64,000 bases of DNA from CAZSDU01 sp964429135 (lineage in GTDB: Bacteria > Bacteroidota > Bacteroidia > Bacteroidales > FEN-979). Below are positions 10,384 through 18,438 of this stretch, piece by piece. The number at the start of each line of letters is the position of its first letter. Within the stretch, counting starts at the first letter, position 1. A program made the position numbers and the translations under genes. The notes beneath the pieces are model-generated. The model made no database searches. It saw only the letters and a list, made by a program, of their open reading frames with translations, and was not told the DNA's origin. Location of the stretch: assembly GCA_964429135.1 (NCBI GenBank), contig CAYSAU010000019.1, positions 1 to 64,000 on the forward strand, written 5' to 3'.

Positions 10384-10413
10384 TTGCTCATGGCGAAATT
10401 TCTTGTAATTTTG
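10384..10413 (+). promoter_or_regulatory. promoter of pyruvate phosphate dikinase gene
   Basis: TTG at 10384-10386, 19 nt spacer, TAATTTTG at 10406-10413 followed by CAGCC: a full match to the Bacteroidota housekeeping promoter. Transcription should start near 10420, giving a leader of about 32 nt before the ATG at 10452. Confidence 0.8.
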
Positions 10414-10451
10414 CAGCCTTGAATTTTATCCTAACTAAAATATTGTAAATC

Positions 10452-13253
10452 ATGGCAAATCAAGCTAAAGAAAAAAAATTTGTGTACTTTTTTGGAGGTA
10501 AAAAAGCCGAAGGAAAAGCGGATATGAAAAATCTTTTGGGTGGCAAAGGTGCCAACCTCGCTGAAATGGTTAACATCGGGTTACCGGTTCCAGCAGGCTT
10601 TACAATCACAACAGAAGTATGCACGTATTACCAGCAGAACAATAAAACTTATCCCCGGGAATTAAAAAAGCAGATCGCCGACTGTCTGAAACGAACTGAA
10701 AAAGAAATGGGCGCAATATTCGGGGACAAGAACAATCCCCTGCTTGTATCTGTTAGGTCAGGAGCACGCGCTTCGATGCCTGGCATGATGGAAACCGTCC
10801 TTAACGTAGGGTTAAACGATATTACCCGGGAAGGGTTGATTAAAAAGACCAAAAATCCCCGTTTTGTTTATGATTCACAACGCCGGCTGATTCAGATGTA
10901 TTCCGATGTGGTCATGGAAAAAGCTGCCGGAATTGAGCCAAGGGAAGGCATGGGCGTTCGCGTTCAACTCGAGCGGGAACTTCATAAGATGAAGGAAACC
11001 AAAGGATATTACAGTGACACTCAATTGACCGAAGAAGATTTGAAAAGCCTGATCGAGATTTATAAAAAAGTGGTAAAAAAAGCGCTGGGGAAACCTTTCC
11101 CGGAAGATCCGATGGAACAGCTTTGGGGAGCTATCGGAGCAGTGTTCCAAAGCTGGAACGGAAAACGTGCCATATCATACCGCAGGTTCGAAGGCATTCC
11201 CGACGAATGGGGAACAGCCGTCAATGTACAGTCGATGGTATTCGGAAATATGGGTGATTCTTCAGCTACCGGAGTGGCCTTTACCCGTAACCCGGCTACC
11301 GGTGAAAATTATTTTTATGGCGAATGGTTAGCCAATGCTCAGGGCGAAGATGTGGTTGCAGGTATCCGTACCCCTAACCCCATTAATGAAATCGGGAAAA
11401 ATGAACATACCAAAAAACTGCAGTCTTTGGAAAAGGCCATGCCGGCTGTTTACAAAGACCTTCATAAAATTGAACGTTCCCTTGAAAAACACTACCGCAA
11501 CATGCTCGACATAGAGTTCACTATCCAGGATGGGAAACTGTATATGTTGCAATGCCGCGTTGGTAAACGCAATGGGCCGGCCGCTGTTAAAATGGCTGTC
11601 GAAATGTACAATGAAAAACTCATCTCCAAGGAAGAAGCCGTTTCCCGTGTTGAACCATCACAGTTGGATGAACTCCTCCACCCTATCCTCGATCCAAAAG
11701 CCGAAAAAAACACCAAACTATTGGCCAAAGGTTTACCTGCTGGTCCCGGAGGCGCTACCGGGCAAATCGTATTTACCTCAGAAGAAGCTGTTGCCTGGAC
11801 CAAAAAAGGTAAAACCGTGATTCTTGTACGTGAGGAAACCAACCCTGAAGATATCGAGGGGATGCGTTCCGCTCAAGCCATTCTGACTGCCCGCGGGGGA
11901 ATGACCTCACATGCTGCCCTCGTGGCAAGAGGGTGGGGCAAATGCTGCATTGTCGGCGCAGGAAGCATAAAGATAGAAGCAGCAAAGAAAACCATGAAAG
12001 TTGGCGATCTAACCCTAAGAGAAGGGGACTATATTTCACTGAACGGTTCAAAAGGATATATCTACAACGGCCAGATCCCGATGATCAAGGCTGCTGAAGA
12101 AAATCCCGATTTTCAAGCCTTCATGAAATTATGTGATGCCGTTCGTACCATGAAAATACGCACCAATGCCGATACGCCGGAAGATGCTGCCAAAGCACGT
12201 GCATTCGGAGCAGAGGGAATCGGTCTTTTCCGTACTGAACATATGTTTTACGGGAAAAATGCCGAAAAACCACTCTTCCTCCTCCGTAAAATGATCGCTT
12301 CAAAAACAGAAGATGAACGGCGTAAAGCTTTGAATGAACTCTATCCGTTTGTCAAGGAAGACATCAAGCAAACCCTGGCAGCCATGGATGGATTCCCTGT
12401 TACAATCCGTACCCTTGACCCACCCCTTCACGAGTTCATCCCTCAGCAGCAAGATGCCAGGAATAAAATTGCCGACAGCCTGAATATCTCAAAAGAGGAA
12501 TTCAACCGCCGTGCCGAGGCTCTGCATGAAACCAACCCCATGATGGGACACCGTGGCGTCCGCCTGGGTATCACTTTCCCCGAAATTACAGAAATGCAGG
12601 TTCGTGCCATTTTTGAAGCTACAGCAGAATTGCTGAAATCAAAAAAGAAGGTATTCCCAGAAATCATGATCCCGGTTACCTGTACCGAAAAGGAACTTAA
12701 TCACCAGTACATAATCATCGATGAGATCTATGCCGAAGTCTGTAAAAAGTTCAAGATGAAGGAAATTCCTCATTTGGTCGGAACCATGATCGAGATCCCG
12801 CGTGCTGCCCTCACGGCAGATAAAATTGCACAGACAGCACAGTTCTTCTCTTTCGGGACCAATGACCTTACCCAGATGACCTTCGGGTTCTCACGCGATG
12901 ATATCGGGGGATTTGTTCCCGAATATGTGGAACAGAAGATCCTCCCGGTTGACCCATTCCAGGTGATTGACTTCGAAGGTGTTGGACAGTTGATGAAAAT
13001 CGCTGTTGAAAAAGGCCGTTCGACCCGCAAAGACCTGAAGATTGGTATCTGCGGTGAGCATGGTGGTGAGCCTGCTTCCGTTGAATTCTGCCATTCACTG
13101 GGATTCAGCTATGTAAGCTGCTCTCCTTTCCGCGTTCCCATCGCCCGTTTGGCCGCTGCACAGGCTGTGATCAAACAAAACAAAGTTAAAAAATCTACCA
13201 GCCCTACAGCCATGAAAACTGGAGTAAAAAAAGTTGCTACCAGGAAAAAGTAA
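10452..13253 (+). CDS. ppdK: pyruvate, phosphate dikinase
   Basis: The 933-residue cytosolic enzyme interconverts pyruvate, ATP and Pi with PEP, AMP and PPi. Domains are complete: N-terminal ATP-grasp (GGKGANLAEM at about 29-38, SVRSGARASMPGMM), central phosphohistidine domain (GGMTSHAALVARGWG, His at about 487), and C-terminal PEP/pyruvate TIM barrel (GTNDLTQMTFGFSRDD, CGEHGGEP). The last 25 or so residues form an extra Lys-rich tail (KSTSPTAMKTGVKK...RKK) absent from most relatives. It has its own strong promoter and terminator, so it is monocistronic. Confidence 0.97.
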   Translation: MANQAKEKKFVYFFGGKKAEGKADMKNLLGGKGANLAEMVNIGLPVPAGFTITTEVCTYYQQNNKTYPRELKKQIADCLKRTEKEMGAIFGDKNNPLLVSVRSGARASMPGMMETVLNVGLNDITREGLIKKTKNPRFVYDSQRRLIQMYSDVVMEKAAGIEPREGMGVRVQLERELHKMKETKGYYSDTQLTEEDLKSLIEIYKKVVKKALGKPFPEDPMEQLWGAIGAVFQSWNGKRAISYRRFEGIPDEWGTAVNVQSMVFGNMGDSSATGVAFTRNPATGENYFYGEWLANAQGEDVVAGIRTPNPINEIGKNEHTKKLQSLEKAMPAVYKDLHKIERSLEKHYRNMLDIEFTIQDGKLYMLQCRVGKRNGPAAVKMAVEMYNEKLISKEEAVSRVEPSQLDELLHPILDPKAEKNTKLLAKGLPAGPGGATGQIVFTSEEAVAWTKKGKTVILVREETNPEDIEGMRSAQAILTARGGMTSHAALVARGWGKCCIVGAGSIKIEAAKKTMKVGDLTLREGDYISLNGSKGYIYNGQIPMIKAAEENPDFQAFMKLCDAVRTMKIRTNADTPEDAAKARAFGAEGIGLFRTEHMFYGKNAEKPLFLLRKMIASKTEDERRKALNELYPFVKEDIKQTLAAMDGFPVTIRTLDPPLHEFIPQQQDARNKIADSLNISKEEFNRRAEALHETNPMMGHRGVRLGITFPEITEMQVRAIFEATAELLKSKKKVFPEIMIPVTCTEKELNHQYIIIDEIYAEVCKKFKMKEIPHLVGTMIEIPRAALTADKIAQTAQFFSFGTNDLTQMTFGFSRDDIGGFVPEYVEQKILPVDPFQVIDFEGVGQLMKIAVEKGRSTRKDLKIGICGEHGGEPASVEFCHSLGFSYVSCSPFRVPIARLAAAQAVIKQNKVKKSTSPTAMKTGVKKVATRKK

Positions 13254-13279
13254 CTGTTAATTACCAGATTTAAATTTTG

Positions 13280-13314
13280 ACGGTTGTTCCTTTATGGGAG
13301 CAACCGTTTTTTTT
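13280..13314 (+). terminator. rho-independent terminator after ppdK
   Basis: Stem ACGGTTG (13280-13286) pairs with CAACCGT (13301-13307) and is followed by a run of T. It lies 27 nt past the ppdK stop and before the sensor kinase gene. Confidence 0.85.
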
Positions 13315-13372
13315 ATATATACGTTTTTGCAACAACAATTTCCCTATCTTTAGAAAGTCAATCATTTTATTT

Positions 13373-16276
13373 ATGGAACCAACCATACCTCCTTCACAGA
13401 ATTCCAGGGTTTTATGGGGCATTTTTTTAGCGCTGATCTGCATAATTATAGTGTTTTCACTAATCATTCTGAAAAACGCCAGGCAGTCGCTGATCATGGC
13501 TGAAGCAAAAACCCTTCAGTCAATTGCTCAATATAAGTCGGATGAAATCCGGAACTGGATGAAAGAAAGAACCAGCGATGCCTTGGTGCTTATGGAAAGC
13601 CATAATTTTCCAGAGGAATTAAACCTGTTTCTCGATCATCCTGATCAAGTTAAATTCAAAAATGGACTTAAATCACACTTCTTTCCTCTACAGAATTATT
13701 ATGGTTACCAGGACATTATGATCACCGATTCCACCGGAAGGATATATCTCAGTCTCATCGAAAATGAAAAAATGCTGGGGATTCAATCTTCCCTCATGAT
13801 TGAAAAAGCTTTTCGTGAAAAAAATTACCGGTTTTCGGATTTTTATTATTGCGAGCGTCATGAAGGTCTTCATATCGATTTTTATGCCCCCGTTTTTCGT
13901 AATAGAAATTACTCTACTCCCAGGGCCATGATCCTCTTGAGGATAAACCCTGCAACATTTATTTATCCCTTGCTTCAATCCTGGCCTTTACCCAGCAAAA
14001 CATCAGAAACCCTGCTGATAAGAAAACAAAACGACAGCGTGATTTACCTAAATGAACTAAGGCACCAAAAACAGATGGCTCTAAAATTAAAACTCCCCAT
14101 CACTGATTCCAAACTGCCGGCAGCTATGGCCGCAAGGGGAATAGAAGGATTCGTGGAAGGTCAGGATTACAGGAATAAAGACGTGCTTTCGTACGTCTTG
14201 AAGGTTGAAGGAACCCCATGGTATTTGGTCAGTAAAACAGACCGTTCAGAAGTCCTGTCACCCATGAAATTCTGGACCGTTGCAATTGTAATTTCTGCCA
14301 TTCTCTTAATTCTTTTTATCGGAGTTTTTCTTTTGGTGATTCTCAATCAAAGAAAAAAAGAACATTTCAAATCCTTATATGAGATAGAACTTCAAAAAGA
14401 AGTGCTCTCGAAACATTATGAATACTTGATGAAATACGCCAACGATATCATTCTCCTGGTTGAGTGGGGGGATCATAAGATTGTCGATTGCAATGAAAAA
14501 GCACTTCAAACTTACGGCTATTCCAGGGAAGAATTGATTGGCATGACGGTCGACTCCCTGGTGGCGCCAAGCTTCAAAGAGGCACTGGAAGACCGGATGC
14601 AGGAAATCATACTCAAAAAGGGGATCATTTTTGAATCCGCTCAAATCAGGAAAGATGGCAGTATCTTCCCTATCGAAATAAGCTCCAGGAGTATTGAAAT
14701 TAAGAACAGGACGTATATTCAATCCATCATCCGTGATATCACAGAAAGAAAAAGAAGTGAGCAAATCATTTTCGAAAGTGAAACACGCTTCCGGTCAATC
14801 TTTGAAAATGCACCCATTGGCATTGGTATTACGAGAAAAGGAAAACATCTTTTCTGTAATCAGACTTATGCTGGAATTTTTGGATTTAAAAAACCGGATG
14901 AGCTTCTTGAAATCCAAGTAAGCGAATTAATACATCCGGATCACCGCTTGGAAATTGTGGAAAGAAACAAAAAAAGAGAAAATAATCTGTCCGCTATTGA
15001 TTCTTATGAAACCATAGGTATCCGTAAAGACGGTAATTTCTTCCCCTTCTTTGTAAATACCAACCTCATCATATTAAGCGACGGCCCGGCAACCCTTGCA
15101 TTTATCCAGGATCTCACACATCAGAAAAAAATTCAGGCTTCTCTGGTGAAAAGCGAAAAGCGTTACCGTATGCTGTTTTCAAGTATGGTGGAAGGTTTTG
15201 CCCTGCACGAAATTATCTGTGATAAAAACGGTAAACCGGTAGATTACTGCTTCCTTGATATTAACCCTGCTTTCGAGCGACTGACCGGATTAAAGGCTTA
15301 TGACATTATTGGAAGAAACGTCAAAGAGATACTTCCCAACCTGGAAACAGAATGGATTGAAAAATACGGTCATGTAGCGCTGACCGGAGAACCTATTACA
15401 TTTGAACAGTTCAATGCCAGCCTTGACCGGTTTTACCGTGTGATGGCCTTCAGCCCGGGTAAAAATCAATTTGCAGTGCTGTTTGAAGATATTACGGAAT
15501 CAAGGAAAATCCATGAAGAAATCAAACAACTGAACCTTGAACTGGAGAAGAGGGTCAAAGAAAGAACCATTTCCCTTGAAATAGCCAATAAAGAACTGGA
15601 GAGTTTTAGTTATTCTGTATCTCATGACCTGCGTGCTCCTCTTCGCAGTCTTGACGGATTCAGTCAGGCATTGTTGGAAGATTATTTTTCCTCCCTGAAC
15701 GAACAAGGGCAGAATTATCTTCGCCGAATCAGGGCGGCCAGTCAGAAAATGTCACAATTAATCGATGACATGCTCAATCTTTCGAGGGTCAGCAGGCAAA
15801 ACATGAAAATTGAAATTGTGGACATTTCCGAAATGGTCACATCCATTTGTCATGACCTGAGCCTTGAATACCCTTCAAAAGAATATATCCTTGACATTTC
15901 TCCGGGGGTTAAAGTTTCAGCCGACCCCTCATTGCTTAAAATCGCCTTGTATAACCTCCTGAACAATGCTTTTAAATTTTCCAATAAAGTGGATCAGCCA
16001 AAAATCCGTTTTGGAATCTTATCTCAGGATGGAAGTACCCCTTGTGAGTTATTTATATGCGATAACGGAGCGGGTTTCGACATGAAATATGCCGGAAAAT
16101 TATTCGGTGTCTTCCAGCGGCTTCATACCACAGAGGAATTCCCAGGCACTGGTATTGGCCTGACCATTGTCCACAGGATCATACAACGCCATGAAGGGGC
16201 CATCAGAGCGGAATCAAAAACCAACGAAGGAGCTTGTTTTTATTTCAGGCTGCCAAAAATATCCATTGACACATAA
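13373..16276 (+). CDS. membrane PAS sensor histidine kinase
   Basis: Starting at ATG 13373 (MEPTIPPSQ) gives 967 residues; earlier TTG codons overlap the ppdK terminator and are unlikely starts. Order: membrane helix (about 15-35), large extracytoplasmic sensor region (about 36-300), second helix (about 305-330), three PAS domains (about 355-460, 465-585, 590-705), a coiled linker, HisKA with phosphoacceptor His in SYSVSHDLRAPLRSLDGF, and HATPase_c with N box NNAFKFS, G1 DNGAGFD and G2 GTGIGL. The HisKA form resembles phytochrome-type kinases. A TATCTTTA near-match -7 box is at 13345-13352. It is followed by two more phosphorelay genes and probably signals through them. Confidence 0.9.
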   Translation: MEPTIPPSQNSRVLWGIFLALICIIIVFSLIILKNARQSLIMAEAKTLQSIAQYKSDEIRNWMKERTSDALVLMESHNFPEELNLFLDHPDQVKFKNGLKSHFFPLQNYYGYQDIMITDSTGRIYLSLIENEKMLGIQSSLMIEKAFREKNYRFSDFYYCERHEGLHIDFYAPVFRNRNYSTPRAMILLRINPATFIYPLLQSWPLPSKTSETLLIRKQNDSVIYLNELRHQKQMALKLKLPITDSKLPAAMAARGIEGFVEGQDYRNKDVLSYVLKVEGTPWYLVSKTDRSEVLSPMKFWTVAIVISAILLILFIGVFLLVILNQRKKEHFKSLYEIELQKEVLSKHYEYLMKYANDIILLVEWGDHKIVDCNEKALQTYGYSREELIGMTVDSLVAPSFKEALEDRMQEIILKKGIIFESAQIRKDGSIFPIEISSRSIEIKNRTYIQSIIRDITERKRSEQIIFESETRFRSIFENAPIGIGITRKGKHLFCNQTYAGIFGFKKPDELLEIQVSELIHPDHRLEIVERNKKRENNLSAIDSYETIGIRKDGNFFPFFVNTNLIILSDGPATLAFIQDLTHQKKIQASLVKSEKRYRMLFSSMVEGFALHEIICDKNGKPVDYCFLDINPAFERLTGLKAYDIIGRNVKEILPNLETEWIEKYGHVALTGEPITFEQFNASLDRFYRVMAFSPGKNQFAVLFEDITESRKIHEEIKQLNLELEKRVKERTISLEIANKELESFSYSVSHDLRAPLRSLDGFSQALLEDYFSSLNEQGQNYLRRIRAASQKMSQLIDDMLNLSRVSRQNMKIEIVDISEMVTSICHDLSLEYPSKEYILDISPGVKVSADPSLLKIALYNLLNNAFKFSNKVDQPKIRFGILSQDGSTPCELFICDNGAGFDMKYAGKLFGVFQRLHTTEEFPGTGIGLTIVHRIIQRHEGAIRAESKTNEGACFYFRLPKISIDT

Positions 16277-16304
16277 AAAAATTGTTTATCTTTATTTCAC
16301 TAAA

Positions 16305-16754
16305 ATGAAAGCCATGGAAAACCGGACGATCTTACTGGTAGAAGACAACCCCGATGACGTTGAATTGACCCTAAGGGCCTTCAATAAAAGTAATTTAAAA
16401 AATCCTATTTCAGTGGTCAATGACGGAGTTTCAGCCCTGGATTTTCTTTTTTGTCAGGGAGACTTTGCTACCCGTTCTCCTCAGAATATGCCAGCCCTTA
16501 TCTTACTTGACCTGAAACTCCCAAAACTTGACGGTCTTGAAGTACTGAAAGAAATAAGGAGTAACTCATTGACTAAACTTATCCCTGTCGTAATATTGAC
16601 ATCCTCCCTTGAGGAACAGGATCTGGCGAACAGCTATCGAAACGGGGCCAATAGCTACATACGTAAACCTGTAGATTTCAATAAGTTTATTGATTCCGTT
16701 CAACAACTCGGCTTATACTGGCTGCTGTTGAATGAAATTCCTCCACAAGGATAA
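16305..16754 (+). CDS. single-domain response regulator (Rcp1-like)
   Basis: The product is one CheY-like receiver of about 150 residues: acidic pocket LLVEDNPDDVE, phospho-acceptor Asp in LILLDLKLPKLDG, Thr/Ser switch in VVILTSS, Lys in IRKPVD. There is no output domain. The extended DNPDD start and W-containing tail resemble the Rcp1 class that pairs with phytochrome-like kinases, which fits the upstream HisKA. ATG 16305 (MKAMENRT) lies 28 nt after the kinase stop; ATG 16314 is an equally good start. Upstream in-frame codons overlap the kinase gene and are rejected. Confidence 0.88.
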   Translation: MKAMENRTILLVEDNPDDVELTLRAFNKSNLKNPISVVNDGVSALDFLFCQGDFATRSPQNMPALILLDLKLPKLDGLEVLKEIRSNSLTKLIPVVILTSSLEEQDLANSYRNGANSYIRKPVDFNKFIDSVQQLGLYWLLLNEIPPQG

Positions 16755-16761
16755 TTCAAGT

Positions 16762-18342
16762 ATGGAAGACAAGCTACGCCTTTTACTCATCGAGGATAAC
16801 GAAGATGATGCCCTTTTACTGATCCATCTTTTGGAGAAAGAAGGATATCAACCGTTAATTCATCGCGTTCAGAACGCAATCGATATGGAAAAAGCGCTTG
16901 ATTCCCAGGAATGGGATCTGGTCATTTGTGATTTTCGCCTGCCCGCTTTTTCCGGAGCTGATGCCCTGGAGATATTTAAACAAAAGGGAATGGATATTCC
17001 GTTCATCCTGCTTTCGGGAACCGTTGGAGAAGAAATAGCCGTTGGGATGATGAAAGCAGGGGCGCATGATTACATTATGAAGGACCACATCAAGAGATTG
17101 GGTCCTGCCATCAAGCGTGAATTATCGGAAGCGGAGGTACGAAGACAGAAAAGGATGGTTTTGGAAGAGCTCAGACTTGCCAAGGAAAGGGCTGAAGAAT
17201 CAGATAAACTAAAGCTAAATCTACTCGCCAGCCTCAGTCATGAATTCAGAACACCATTGAATGGTATCCTTGGATTTGCCCAGGTCATTGAATCCGAAAC
17301 AAAGGAGCCAATGAGCAGGGGAAATGCCAGAAAAATCCATGGAGCCGGGCAAAGATTAATGAGAACCCTCGATTCCATTCTTTGGATGGCACAGCTTAAT
17401 TCCGGCCTTCAACCCAGAATGTGTCAGATTGACCTTAAATCTTTCCTGTTTGAATGCCTTCAGCCGCTATTTGAAAAATCGCAAAAGAAAAATCTTACTT
17501 TTAAAATTGACACTTCGCCCAATTTATCCCTTTTCACCGATCATGACCTCCTTCGCGAAGCATTGATTAACCTAACCGAGAATGCCATTAAATTCACTTC
17601 CAAGGGAGGAATTACCATATCAGCCCATTATGAAGAGTCATCCAGCCCGGAAAACCTGATCATTCAGGTTAAGGATACAGGTATCGGCATCCTGCCTGAG
17701 CATATTTCTGTAATTTTTGAGGCATTCCGTCAGGTCAGTGAAGGAATGGGAAGGCAATTCGAGGGCTGTGGCCTTGGACTGACCATCGTGAAAAAAATTA
17801 TTGAATTATTGGGTGGAGAACTCAGCCTGGAAAGCCGTTTGCAGCATGGGACTACCTTCACCATCAAATTGCCCTCCCGACAGCTTCCTCTAAGCCAAAA
17901 AGTGATCGATTCCAATCATGAGTCAGACACTGTTTCAGCACTACCAGAAAAACAAGATCAAGATGGTTCTTTTCCGCCTGTACTGGTAGTGGAAGATAAT
18001 GACTTGAATAAAGAATTATTATTTATTTACCTTAAAAATATTTGCCAGGTGGATCATGCCCCGGATGCTGAATCAGCGATCCGTATGGTCAAACAAAAAG
18101 ATTACAAAACCATTTTAATGGATATTAACCTTGGCGAAGGAATGGATGGTTTGCAGGCCACTGAAATCATCCGCCAGATAAAAGGGTATGAAAAAACGCC
18201 CGTTATTGCCGTTACGGGTTACACCCTATTCGGAGACCAGGAAAGGCTGATTTCAAGAGGATGTTCCCATTACCTTGCCAAACCCTTCACCAGAGAGGAA
18301 CTGATCAAATTGATTGCAAAAACCCTCCATTCCTCCTCTTAA
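16762..18342 (+). CDS. hybrid REC-histidine kinase-REC protein
   Basis: From ATG 16762 (MEDKLRLLLIEDNEDD) the protein has 526 residues and no membrane segment. Order: receiver (about 1-125; Asp in VICDFRLPAFSG), coiled linker, HisKA (SLSHEFRTPLNGILGF, about 150-165), HATPase_c (ENAIKFTSKGG, DTGIGI, GCGLGLTIVKKII), Ser/Gln-rich linker, second receiver (about 405-525; VVEDNDLNK, Asp in ILMDINLGEGMDG, Lys in LAKPFT). It can accept and pass phosphate at both ends. An alternative ATG at 16732 would overlap the previous gene by 23 nt; the later start places the REC domain normally. No DNA-binding partner is encoded nearby. Confidence 0.88.
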   Translation: MEDKLRLLLIEDNEDDALLLIHLLEKEGYQPLIHRVQNAIDMEKALDSQEWDLVICDFRLPAFSGADALEIFKQKGMDIPFILLSGTVGEEIAVGMMKAGAHDYIMKDHIKRLGPAIKRELSEAEVRRQKRMVLEELRLAKERAEESDKLKLNLLASLSHEFRTPLNGILGFAQVIESETKEPMSRGNARKIHGAGQRLMRTLDSILWMAQLNSGLQPRMCQIDLKSFLFECLQPLFEKSQKKNLTFKIDTSPNLSLFTDHDLLREALINLTENAIKFTSKGGITISAHYEESSSPENLIIQVKDTGIGILPEHISVIFEAFRQVSEGMGRQFEGCGLGLTIVKKIIELLGGELSLESRLQHGTTFTIKLPSRQLPLSQKVIDSNHESDTVSALPEKQDQDGSFPPVLVVEDNDLNKELLFIYLKNICQVDHAPDAESAIRMVKQKDYKTILMDINLGEGMDGLQATEIIRQIKGYEKTPVIAVTGYTLFGDQERLISRGCSHYLAKPFTREELIKLIAKTLHSSS

Positions 18343-18438
18343 TGTAAATGGAATTACCGACTTTCATTCCCTCTCAATGAGGAAGAAAACCATGGTCGAA
18401 ATTAAATTTTAAAATTCTTGCTCATTTTCAACTTCATC

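Noticed and set aside
13277..13372. Upstream TTG extension of the sensor kinase
   Set aside because: It overlaps the ppdK terminator and would add residues before the first membrane helix; ATG 13373 fits better.
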